A DNA stretch of 17,409 bases from Coemansia sp. RSA 1804 (Eukaryota; Kickxellomycota; Kickxellomycetes; Kickxellales; Kickxellaceae). Numbering within the stretch: position 1 is the stretch's first letter; the number at the start of each line of letters is the position of its first letter. The position numbers and the translations under genes are program-made. Location of the stretch: assembly GCA_027578815.1 (NCBI GenBank), contig JANBTH010000437.1, positions 1 to 17,409 of the forward strand, read 5' to 3'. Of this stretch, positions 7,857 to 17,409 are shown in pieces. Below the pieces are notes generated by a model, which ran no database searches, had not been told where the DNA came from, and saw nothing but the letters and a program-made list of their open reading frames with translations.

Positions 7857-10800
7857 ATGGCCAAACTACAGTTGTCGTCCTTAGACGAGTTTATAGAGAG
7901 CCTGAGCAGGCAGGACTATGAGGCCGCTAAAATAGCCAGCGGCAAGGTCATGGAGGTAAGCGACAGCAGAGCTTGTGCGCGAGAACTGGACCTGGACTAG
8001 CATGGTGACAAGGGTTTTGAATTCGAGAGAGCAAATAGTTGTCTCCCTCACGTCCCTCTCTTTGGCAAAGACTATTTGCAGTAAGGACTGCCTCCTTATC
8101 TAAAAGAATACAATCCTAGCGGTTTATACGTGATGCTTACTTTTATGAGTGCCTGGGGTTTCCTCTTATCTGTTGCGGCGGTTCTTTGCTTGACATAAAA
8201 TGTAGGATCATATACAAATGGGTGCGCTCATGTTTTCGTTGCTGACGATTGAGATGATGTACACGTCAATGGACTATCTGACACCAAGGAATTTCCAGCG
8301 TGGAAACGGCTACATGTTGGGCATGTACAATAGCCTTCCTCGGCGCCTGCGCAAGCTTCACAAGAGACTGGTGCTTGAGTACGAAGAGGAGCACCAGCAG
8401 CTAGTAGCTTCGTTTGTACATCCAATGCAAAACGGCCCAGCAGCAGACATGGGTACTGGCGTGCAACAGATGGGTGGGTTCGCTCACAACTCCAGAACAA
8501 GCCATTCAAGCCGAGGCGCCTCGCGGCTTGCTAAGCGCCCAAACAGTAGTGCTTCTGCATTTCAGCAAGTCAATGCTCATCCTCAGACAAAGAATTCAAG
8601 CACTTCCCGTGTTAAAAATTTAGGGAGCAACGATGGTTTATGGCAGTCCGGAACTCCTGGCATTATAGCAGGTAGCGCCTATCCCAGACCAGTGCCATTG
8701 CAGAAGCCAGAGGCCAAACCATCAGAATCGTTTGGCCCAAAAATGTATCTTGGCAGTCTTGAACGGGCAGAGAGAGTACTCGAGGATCTAGAGGCGCTGT
8801 CACTGTTTGTGGAGTTTATTTTGAAGTTTATCGACGTGCGTAAAACCATGGTTGTTCTCTACCGGTTTGTCGCAGTAACAAGTCCAGTTCTATACGTGCG
8901 CAAGCTGGATATTATGCTCAACCGCTGTAAAAAGGTGATTGAATCGATAAAACCAAGCACGCATTATCAAACGCTACTTGATAATGTCCGTAACGAGGTA
9001 TGGCTCGTGCGCAATATTGTTGACTGGGATTCACAGATTGCGGCGTACAATTTTGTCAAAGCAGTCACTACAATGCAGAACACGAATGCGTTGCTAAAGT
9101 CGTGGCAAGGGCTATTCTCCAAATGCGCTGGTGCTTGGACATCAGCAGAGGCGATAGAAGCAACAAAGGCTCATTCGAGAGCCATGGCAGATGCACTAGG
9201 CCCAAACCATAATGCTGGTGACGACTTTGGCGATTCTCTTACAATGCAGCAGCATAGCGCGGGCATTCGGGGTGCCACACGTGCCTCGCACGGGTTGTTT
9301 TATTCGGCATTGGCAAAGTCTTCGCAACTTGTGCAGAACTTTCTTTGGGGAAGTCGCTCACCCGGCTCATCTGAGGAAACGCCGGAGCCGGGTCATGTCG
9401 GTATTTGCGGAGTTATCAGGCTACTGGATTACTGGGTAAAGTTGCTTTCGTTTAAAACCACTGCCTACTTCCAGCAAATCATTGCGTCCTATCGATCTCT
9501 CTATTACGATGACATGGCCACTCAGGCCAAGCGAGCAGCTGTAATGAACGATGTATGGTCGCGTCCAGAGTTGTTGAAAACAGACCTTAGCGAAGCTCTA
9601 AACAGCTTTATGGCTAGCAGCGACGCATGCTTTGTTACGCTTTTGTTTGAGTCCTCAAAACAGCATCCATATACTCCTGACGGATTTGCTGTACAGGGTA
9701 CCACGATCAGCATTTCTGACTACCGTGTTCAAGCATGTGCTGTTCTTTTTTGCTTTACCAACGAAAGACTCATGCTTTCGCAGGGACGCTCTCTGAGGGA
9801 ATCAATAATACACGATGTGCACTCGACAAACCCCAGTACTGCGCGTAGAACCTCAGGGAACATGGTATTGCAGTCCGATCTGGAGTGGTTTAGGCAAAAC
9901 TGCCTTCCAGATATACTGTACATCCTTGACGCCAACCGTGAGACGTTAGACTATGAGCTGCTAGGATCGAGTCCGCTTGTCGATAGATTAGGCGCCAATT
10001 CAGATGAGCTTCTTATGGAGCTTGGTAATCTGGTACATGAGGTTGTTGAAGAGGCCGTTGAATCTATGAATCCTGTAGAGGAGAGTGCTGATGGTATTCA
10101 TGACATATTGGGGCATAATCTAGGCACTGGTGATTACCCGTCAGACGACGCAGCCAACACCCAGACATATGAGGAGCCTGGAGCCCGTGTATACAGTGAA
10201 CAGGATTCTGGCTATGAACATCACGATATTCAGCCGCCAGAGGAAACCCACCATGATGCTCAATTTATCGCAGTAGACAGATATCAAACAGCAGAATCGC
10301 GTGCCAGCGAGGACAACAAAGACAGCGCTAACCTTTACTCTACATACCTGTTAAAATCGCATCTACGCAATAATATACAGCACGAGGGACACGTGTATGG
10401 TGGACATGCGGCTAGACGCTACGCTAGTCGTCCGTCTGGCCAAGCAATACAGAGCAAACAGCGTCATACTCAAATTGGCGGAGACATGGTGGGGAGAGAT
10501 AGTCTGCATATTAGCCGCGATAATGGCAAGCACCGAACCCAGATTCAGACAGCAAAGCTTTCAGAACCGCAAAAATCTACAAGGTCTGCACAGCCAAAAG
10601 CGAAAGGGGCACAAAAGCCTGACATTGGCAATCAGCGTGTCGGACGCATTGTCTTAGACAACTCCATCTCGCTTGCTGCTCAATCCTCAAATAGCGCCGC
10701 AAGACGGCGCGTGGCATCAACATCTGGAGTATCTGATATTGGAAACATAACTGGATATGAAGGCAACATGCAAGATAATGGATTTCCAGCAAAGAGCGAT

Positions 10801-11706
10801 GTGGATGATGCTGTTGGCCGACAGCGGGTTGTTTCTGTTAATAACATAGAGCCTCACCCGCATCAATTGATTCGCAAAAGTGCAAACACAGTTAGCACAC
10901 CAAGCCCTGAGCGTAGACGAACAACGCAAAGCATCCGCTCACTGTTCAATCCCTCGCTTTTGTTGGGAATGTCATCTCACCAGCCTCAGCCTCAAGATCA
11001 AGTCTCAGCCGAAGAAAGCATGGTTCAAAAGCGTGTTCGTCGCGGAATGAGGCTAAGGGAGCTGTTTGGTTCATGGGACACAAGCGATGTCAATGTCCCT
11101 GATGATATCCCGACATCTTTTTTAGGAAGGGAAGCTAGAACTGACCCGATTAACTCGCTTTCGTTTAGCACGCCAGTAAGGGCCAGTATAGGATCACGAC
11201 CTTCAGGTGGTGCTTCGGCGGCACTAGGAGGTGTACTGGGGGCTGAGACACTGCATACTCACGAATCCGGTAGCGGATTAGCCCATCGGCTATCACGGGA
11301 GCCAGCACCTTCCGCAATATTGTTTGAACCAGACACGCCAAGGAATGCAGATAATGCCGAGTCAATCACCACATTGGACCAGCTGCGGCGCTCCAACCAT
11401 TCTTTGTTTCAGCAAGGCTCACGCGCATCATCCGCAAAGCAGCCGCAGCCGCAACCGCAACCGCAGCAACCGCCGCCCCTGCATTCTGGGCATTCATCGT
11501 CTGATGCTGTCGCTGGAGTTACTTCCGAGACATATACATACATGTATGCACGCGTTGGCTTGCCCAACGTGGTAATTGTAGCAGCTCTGCTGGACACAGA
11601 GCGAGGACTGTCACGCCGCAGAGACGCACAGTGTGAATGGGATAAAATTGTAGACAAGGTTCGGGGGATGGCATTGTTTGAGCAGATGATGACAACTGCA
11701 GAATAA
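7857..11706 (+). CDS. KICS2: KICS2 (C12orf66/DUF2003) homologue, KICSTOR subunit, with large disordered insertions
   Basis: In animals KICS2 is part of KICSTOR (KPTN-ITFG2-KICS2-SZT2), which anchors GATOR1 on lysosomes so that amino-acid shortage switches off TORC1. Proposed exons: 7857-7955, 8001-8080, a tentative micro-exon 8120-8129, and 8206-11706, giving about 1229 residues against roughly 450 in human. Exon 1 reads LDEFIESLSRQDYEAAKIAS, matching the N-terminal helix. MGALMFSLLTIEMMYTSMDY matches the next helices. After a polar insert (about 139-239), LERAERVLEDLEALSLFVEF through LLKSWQGLFSK (near 360) matches the central helical domain ending LQTWGQIF in human. DYWVKLLSFKTTAYFQQIIA and CFVTLLFESSKQHPYTPDGF follow. 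Residues about 690-1165 are disordered, Ser/Gln/Pro-rich, with a PQPQPQPQ tract near 1141. The C-terminus TYMYARVGLPNVVIVAALLD returns to the conserved strand-helix ending. Homology is by pattern, not by search. Confidence 0.82.
8120..8129 (+). other. Tentative 10-nt micro-exon of the KICS2-like gene
   Basis: Exon 2 ends in phase 2 at 8080 before a good GTAAGG donor, but the last exon can only start in phase 0 at 8206, after TGTAG. The ten bases 8120-8129, between CCTAG and GTGATG, supply exactly the missing phase and add HGLY, giving GKDYL+HGLY+DHIQMGALMF. Flanking introns would be 39 and 76 nt. Alternatives are a weak phase-0 donor inside exon 2 or a sequence error. Confidence 0.45.
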
Positions 11707-11853
11707 GCCTGTTTTTCTCTTGTCTTGGGTTGTTTTGATAGCGCCAGGAAATGGCAACGAAATATCACATCTTTTCAGCTGTCTATTTTTAGACAGCCGC
11801 ATGTTCTGCGGTTTACTTGATTTTTTCTCATTGGCAAGACCAATTGATGGTTG

Positions 11854-12505
11854 ATGTCATCGATAAACAGGTTTTTTGATGTAAATAGAAAAGACAAGGC
11901 CTGGTGTGTTGAGAGACTGCGCAAGTTTGCTGAAAAGCAGTTGTGGGGATGTTTGAAAAGGATCCCGCAGCAGGCAGAAGATGCGGTTGCTGCATATCTG
12001 GATGTCATGTGTTTATCTCTAGAACATTTACTTTTCGCTTCACGTTTGGTGCAGTCAGGGCCAAAACAACAGTGCTTTTCATGGCGTGCGTTTACGTTTC
12101 AATCTGAATGGCAGCTTGAGGTAATTGCTTTTTGACATTCTTGTTGTTTTAAAAATAGCAGCAGATGTGTAGATAGTAAAATGCTGTCTTGTCTTTTTAA
12201 AGAAAATTGTGTGCTTTTTTTTGGATCGGGAAGCCAGATAATGGCAACGAGTGGCAGAAAAAAATGACACCTGTTGCTGTTTCTAAACTTAGCATGGAAA
12301 ATTCTTCTCTATTGTCTAGGGGGTTTGCAGATTGCAGATTTGCAATGCCCCTTTTTGTAGAGAAGTCGGGAACGTCAGATGAACATGTAGAGGCATTGTT
12401 TTGTATGACTATTGCATGCGTGGCCGATCAAGCATGGGGAAATGGAAAAATTAAAAATAAAAAATAGACGATGATGGAAGGGTCAAATGGAAGTGCGGGA
12501 CATGA
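11854..12505 (+). CDS. Hypothetical protein, two or three exons
   Basis: Not recognised. Exon 1 (11854-12120) starts ATG and reads MSSINRFFDVNRKDKAWCVE, then helical sequence (KFAEKQLWGCLKRIPQQAED) and SWRAFTFQSEWQLE. A GTAATT donor and an acceptor at 12233 remove 113 nt in phase 0, giving PDNGNEWQKKMTPVAVSKL. Exon 2 then either runs to TAG at 12465-12467 (166 residues), or uses a GTATGA donor at 12403 and the ..AATAG acceptor ending at 12467 (65-nt intron), ending YDDGRVKWKCGT and TGA at 12503-12505 (157 residues). A GTAGAG donor near 12386 is a third possibility. No signal peptide or membrane segment; mixed helical N-terminal half. The start is 147 bp after the KICS2 stop, same strand. Upstream exons cannot be excluded. 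Confidence 0.5.
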
Positions 12506-12630
12506 GACCGCCGAGTGCCCAGACATCTTGTTCTTACAGCCGCCAAGAGAAGGGCATGGCATGGGCCAGGAAGACTGTCACTATTATTCTACTCACGATT
12601 GCCAAGACAGCGTACTGTATTCCGGGTGGC

Positions 12631-12638
12631 TATAAAAG
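12631..12638 (+). promoter_or_regulatory. TATA box upstream of the zinc-finger microprotein gene
   Basis: TATAAAAG, followed by more than 500 bp without any ATG and then the ATG at 13150. It lies close behind the 3' end of the preceding gene. Confidence 0.5.
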
Positions 12639-12664
12639 ATAGGCTGTTTTGCTTTGCTTGTTCT

Positions 12665-13149
12665 TTTCATTTAGCTAAGATATCCAACTTCTCCAATACC
12701 ATCAATCACAATAGATCAAACAGCTGCTACTCTCTTGCATTTATCTGTCACATCAATAATATTACGTACGGGTGCTATCGGACAACAACCAGTCGACATT
12801 AAGAGTATCTTCTACCGCTACTACCTGCTAGTATCTACGTCTTCCAGTCTGCAACGCCAATTAATTCCTATTCGCAATAACAAGGCATACCATAAGCAAG
12901 GTATTTGCATACCCCTCATTTTCCTCAAAGCAAAACGTGTTTGTCAGCAAAACCGTACCCTGTCAAGAAAAAGTCAGCAGCGGCGATCTCAACAAAAGCA
13001 TAGTAGATAATAATACCACTCTTGTTTTTACTGCGCCTCGTTTTCCGCACCTTGGACGGCCGTCAAAGAGCACTGTAACCACAACCACCAATAACAACAG
13101 CATCAGCACCAACAGAAACCCCAGCATCAACGACATCGACAGCAACGCC
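12665..13149 (+). promoter_or_regulatory. ATG-free, CAA/CAG-rich leader of the zinc-finger microprotein
   Basis: There is no ATG in any plus-strand frame from the TATA box to 13150. At one per 64 trinucleotides about eight would be expected, so selection for an uninterrupted scanning leader is plausible. The last 120 nt are rich in ACC, AAC, AGC and CAG and poor in structure-forming G. The frame of the zinc finger is open back to 12865 and its last part has many C-ending codons (VTTTTNNNSISTNRNPSIND), so a non-AUG-started extension or an unseen upstream exon is also possible. Confidence 0.5.
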
Positions 13150-13314
13150 ATGAATCTCGCATTAATGCCGCCACCTAGACAGATTTACCTGTGCAAACTC
13201 TGCTACTCGGAGCACACAAACATCCATTCTGCACGTAACCACATGCTAACAGGCCATTCGCTGTGCCTTACAACACACGATACGTGGGATTATGTAAATG
13301 TTAACCGATTCTGA
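13150..13314 (+). CDS. C2H2 zinc-finger microprotein
   Basis: A 54-residue frame starting at the first ATG after the TATA box at 12631. It contains one canonical zinc finger: C15-x2-C18-x12-H31-x4-H36, reading YLCKLCYSEHTNIHSARNHM then LTGH. A short tail LTTHDTWDYVNVNRF follows and MPPPRQ precedes. Single C2H2 fingers usually bind nucleic acid or protein partners; the target is unknown. The finger lacks the usual aromatic Phe and Leu in the x12 loop at standard positions, which fits a divergent finger. The protein may be longer at its N-terminus, because the frame is open for 95 further codons without a stop or ATG. Alternatively this is the last exon of a spliced gene. Confidence 0.5.
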   Translation: MNLALMPPPRQIYLCKLCYSEHTNIHSARNHMLTGHSLCLTTHDTWDYVNVNRF

Positions 13315-16300
13315 GGAACGCTGCAGCCATGCCTCTTCCACAAGATCCTCCACGCGGTTGCTTGTTCTGAGCAGAAAGGTTTAATCCGCAAAGCCCTGGC
13401 TTTAAATTGTATATCAAACCCATTTGCATACCAACATCGTGTCATTCTTTTCTATGATGCACAGAAGAAGCAGCATTCTTTACAGGCTGTAGCCTTGTTT
13501 CCACATTTGTTTTTATATATTTTCATTTATACAAGCTTGTTCTTTTTCTTCAAACACCATGCAATACAAATCTGTTATCGAAACATTATCTCAATACAAG
13601 TACTGCTATATATTGTCTAGTTTGCTCTGAGGCTCTTGTATCACACCCAACAACTGCACACGATACCTTGAAGGACAGAGTGTGTCAAGCTACCTCCTAA
13701 AACATAATCCGTGCAATCTTTTGGCAGTAAAGAAGCAGTAAGAATTCTGTTCCGTTTTGACGTTTATCATGACGCCTGCAGTTAATTAGAAACTACAGTT
13801 GTTGTCTGCTTGTGATGTGGTGAATAAAAAGTGAAAAGTGGGGAAGATTTGTAACAGACCCTGGCATAATATGTGGGGAAGGGAAAGATGGGGAAGGTAG
13901 AAAACCGTTTGAGGGACAGCTTACTCTTACACATATAAGCAGGTTCCACATACTGTTGTAGATACTACTATGTCATACAAGTCAAGAGACAAGACAGCGC
14001 CGATTGATGGATGTTCCAAGTGTATGTGAGTATTTCTAAACACAAGATATTAGATACTTGCTATGCAAAGCATCAGTGCCAACCAGATAAACCATCTCTT
14101 GTTTCAACACCAAAATTGCCCACATACGACATCAGCTTCTCTTCTAAATTCCAAACAGCCTGGTATTGCTTTTTTTTCTTCAATGGAGGTCAGTGGAGCA
14201 CAATCGTCGAATAATGGTAGTGTGAGCTCCTGACATTATCGATTCTTGTTTATGTGGAGAACCATCATCTGGTCTTACCGCCATGTTTAGCATATTCCCA
14301 CCATTATATGCAACCTTTAAGCTTGTGTTGCTCGTCAAAAGCTCTTTCTTTACCAGAGGCTGCTAAACATGATAGAAACATGGAACAGCATGTGGTTCTT
14401 TTTCTAGTCAAAAATATCCATCCGTATACATTCTTCTCTTTTGCTTTTGCTTTTCTCGCCTTTTCTCTCGTTGGCTGCTGTTGTTGTTGTTGCAGATAGT
14501 ATTTTTTTCTTACAAAGCAGTGTATGAGAAGGGCTCTGCGTATATGTTCAAGCATATATTTGTCTTCTGGCTCTTTTTTAGCTACATTACTTGCCATTCC
14601 GTTCTTTGGCTTCTGTCTATCTACCTCAACTTTTTCGTTTTTCTCATACTGCACGGCTTGTGTCCGCACTGGCAAAGCATCTGCCAGAGAGATAATAGGT
14701 CTATTGGCAAAAGCATTGTTTGTCAGTGTCCTTTTTTGAGGGTATCCCAAAAAGGTAAGAGGGCCTTTGCTGTTATTTTGCTTATATAGCGCATAATCGG
14801 ACTTTTTCTACAACGGTAAACAATAACCACTAAACCGTCGGACATGCATATCGCTCAAGACACGCAGCGCTCTCTATCTCAACATTGCATGTTTCTTATT
14901 GTAGAAGTGCTATCATATAAGCACTAGCCACTTGGAAGAGACGAGAGCAACTTTAATTGTGGCAAGCGGAAATTCCAGAATTAACGCTAGTCTAGACTAT
15001 TTAATATTTGGTCCCAAGAAAACGGATGTATGCTGATTTTCCAAGGGCGCTTCTTTAATCCGTCAGCTCAATTAGTAAGTTCATAAAAAAACCACACTCT
15101 TATCCCTGTTCACAAAATGGCAATTGTGGCATAAAGCATTTTCCATGTCTACATCAATATTTTCCTTCTACTGGTCTTATTTTTGCTGTTTCAGCCATCC
15201 CCATGCTGTGTAAGTTTTGAGATCAGCGCCACAGCATCAAAACTTTTTTTTGGGACATTCACATTCCGCAATATATTTTTACAGATATATTCGTGTATTT
15301 TCAGAATCGGTGCAATTGGTTACATGCGCCTTCCATTATAACAATTGTGCCTTTTTCTGTATTTCGGGAATGCGAGTGACTAGAGAAACCACATACGCCA
15401 TACAACCATGGCGCAGCCAGCCGTGACACGAATGCCTTTGTGAATTTGCTATAAAAACAAAGTAGATTGGTGTTTTGGCGCAGTATCTCTCATTAATTGT
15501 TGGCATGTACCTGCCTAAGCCTGTCACCAGCAGTCATATCTCCTTTCTAGAATGAGACCTTTATTTACATTTTGTGGGTTTAACTACTATTGCGTGCTGC
15601 CTCATTACTAATTTGATTGTCTATATCTTTGTTGTAACCATCCCTGCACAAATATATACAATTGCTTAGCCGCAGCTACTTAGTTGAAGCCAAACAAACC
15701 CCAGCTTTAAATTACAAATAATATATAGGAGGCTTACAGCGTTGGGGAGTGTTAGCTTTTCTATAATTTCTGCTGTGTCTGAGCATTAGTGCCTTTGAAG
15801 GTTTTTTACATTGGACTATATTAATATTGCGTAGGATTCGGCAGCTGAGCAGTATCCTTCAAATAGTATTTCTCTCTTTTCTCTTCTCCATTACACCCTC
15901 TCACAGAACCACTCTTTTGCTTTTGCGTGTCATTTGAGATTCTTTTCTTGAAACGACATCGTCTCTCACGCGTTCGTCGAAAATCTGCTGTCAGACTATC
16001 TTGCCATATCAACTCAGTTTTTACTTTGCTAGAGGGCTCTACCAACATCTTGTGCTTATTAGATTACACAATCACAACTACCCCTGCACAACAAGCAACA
16101 ATATAGTGACCAGCCTTGTGACTTTAATTCAGCACAGAACCCAGAGGTAAAGTGACGTCCATTGTTGATTACAAGCGATTAATTCTGTTTCTGCTTGTCT
16201 TTACTCTTCTCCAGCACTCCGTTGCCTCTAAAATTTCTGATTACAATTGCTCATGTAATTTGGAAATGTAAATTTTACAGACATGATGTGAGCCAATGTG

Positions 16301-17409
16301 GCGTCAACAGCCATTTATTGCCCAGTATGTTTGTCTACGGCAACGTCGTGTGTAGGAAAATGCAAATGTATGATTGTCTCTAGTCTTGGCTGAAGAGCTA
16401 TTTGTACATCTGCTACACACAGACACCACGCTCTTGTGCTATTGCTTTTATGCGATGATGTGCTTTGAGGCCAAATCACGTCTCCAGTTTATTCGATTGC
16501 TAGAACCTATCCACTCTGCTAGTAGCCATCAATTGGACCTGATTTACTATTGTCATGACTGCATGCATATTGTGCTAAATTTCTATTGTTTATTTGACGT
16601 GCCTAATATGAATGGCGTTTTTAAATCCTGACAATCTGCAATTTTCAGCCTGTAGAACATTGCGACAAAACAACTGGCCGACATACAGACAGGAGAATCC
16701 GTTCAGTACAACCACTCGTGTCAAAGCACGCTGGACAAACGTCTTTGGGGCTAAGAAAAAAAGGTAGGATAAAATCACACGTTTTCACTGACTGGTGGAC
16801 AACGGTGCTTCGCGAGCAGCCAAGCACATATTGTTCAACATTGAGAATTGGCTTACATATTCAACATCATACTATCCCCTGGAATCCTCCACTCAGAATT
16901 ATACCTATATTCCCTCTCCCAATTGCTTTCCTTCCTTCCAGAGATGCCTTCTGTTGATATGGGTGCAGACATTCTACAGTTTGTACGCCTTTTGGAACTC
17001 CTAATCTCCAATATCACTGTTCGTGCCTATACATGAGCAACAGCGTCCGAGCCACATAAAGATTGGCTGCATTGCGTATGGCGCGCATTGCATGGTGCCT
17101 CCTCCATTCTTGTGGTTTTGGAAAATGTCTAGGAAGACCAAGATGAAGCTGGCTACTGATGAGAGTTAACCTGCTTATCAAAATATGCCACATCTCTCTC
17201 CTATCGCCTGTTTCATTCACTCGACGATCTGGTCATAAGCTGCGTGAATAGACTATACAGCGTACCCTTCCTTTCCTAAGGCGCTCATTGTTTTTGACAC
17301 TTGTTAATGGTTAGCGTTGTGTCAACACAGACGCATAAATAATAGGGCGGAAGGATGTATACGTTTGCAATTGCTGCAACAGAGTCTGGCCGGGGTTGAA
17401 TTACAACAG
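13315..17409. other. Gene-poor AT-rich region with no supportable gene
   Basis: About 4.1 kb without a recognisable protein family, tRNA, rRNA, repeat array or transposon. Weak signals: three TGGGGAAG motifs (13839, 13874, 13889) before a TATAAG at 13934; an ATG at 13970 reading MSYKSRDKTAPIDGCSKC up to a perfect GTGAGT donor at 14026; a minus-strand open frame 14750-14304 with polar composition and a GTAAGA donor near 14511; a minus-strand ATG frame 16048-15821 of 75 basic residues; and a 115-nt block 16649-16763 flanked by TTTTCAG and GTAGGA that is open in two frames. None can be assembled into a coherent product, so small spliced genes or non-coding transcripts cannot be excluded. Confidence 0.4.

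Noticed and set aside
11409..11768. 119-codon minus-strand open frame with a CGCGCGCG-type Cys/Gly run
   Set aside because: It is antisense to the PQ-repeat and C-terminal conserved end of the KICS2-like gene.
1..17409. CRISPR arrays, transposons, viral genes, rRNA
   Set aside because: No regularly spaced repeats, terminal inverted repeats, transposase, reverse transcriptase or rRNA sequence was seen; the window is ordinary fungal nuclear DNA.

Overview
This is a nuclear window from a fungus. Protein genes on both strands are interrupted by GT-AG spliceosomal introns, promoters carry TATA boxes, and intergenic DNA is AT-rich. Gene content (Tim17, a METTL2/Trm140-type tRNA methyltransferase, a Gis2/CNBP zinc-knuckle protein, small secreted CBM19-like chitin-binding proteins) is fungal. 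A full-length homologue of KICS2, a KICSTOR subunit absent from yeast, points to an early-diverging lineage such as Zoopagomycota/Kickxellomycotina. That placement is inference; no rRNA or marker gene is present to fix it.

Layout: 1-479 (-) is the 5' part of TIM17, running off the left edge. 962-2992 (-) is a four-exon tRNA m3C methyltransferase. 3295-3919 (-) may hold two exons of an unrecognised gene. 4598-5011 and 5856-6269 (+) are tandem paralogues, each a signal peptide followed by two CBM19-like cysteine-rich repeats. 6491-7159 (-) is an intronless Gis2/CNBP homologue with nine CCHC knuckles instead of the usual seven. A ~700 bp divergent region separates it from 7857-11706 (+), the KICS2 homologue of about 1229 residues, roughly 2.7 times human length because of disordered insertions. 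11854-12505 (+) is an unidentified spliced gene. 12631-13314 (+) is a TATA promoter, a ~510 nt stretch without any ATG, and a 54-residue C2H2 zinc-finger microprotein. From 13315 to 17409 nothing is convincingly coding.

The genes do not form a single pathway. Themes are housekeeping (mitochondrial import, tRNA modification, translation control), cell-wall or chitin interaction (the secreted pair), and amino-acid signalling to TORC1 (KICS2). The most notable items are the KICS2 homologue in a fungus, its probable 10-nt micro-exon between very short introns, and the zinc-finger microprotein behind an ATG-free leader. All exon structures were deduced by eye from splice signals, phase and protein-family similarity.
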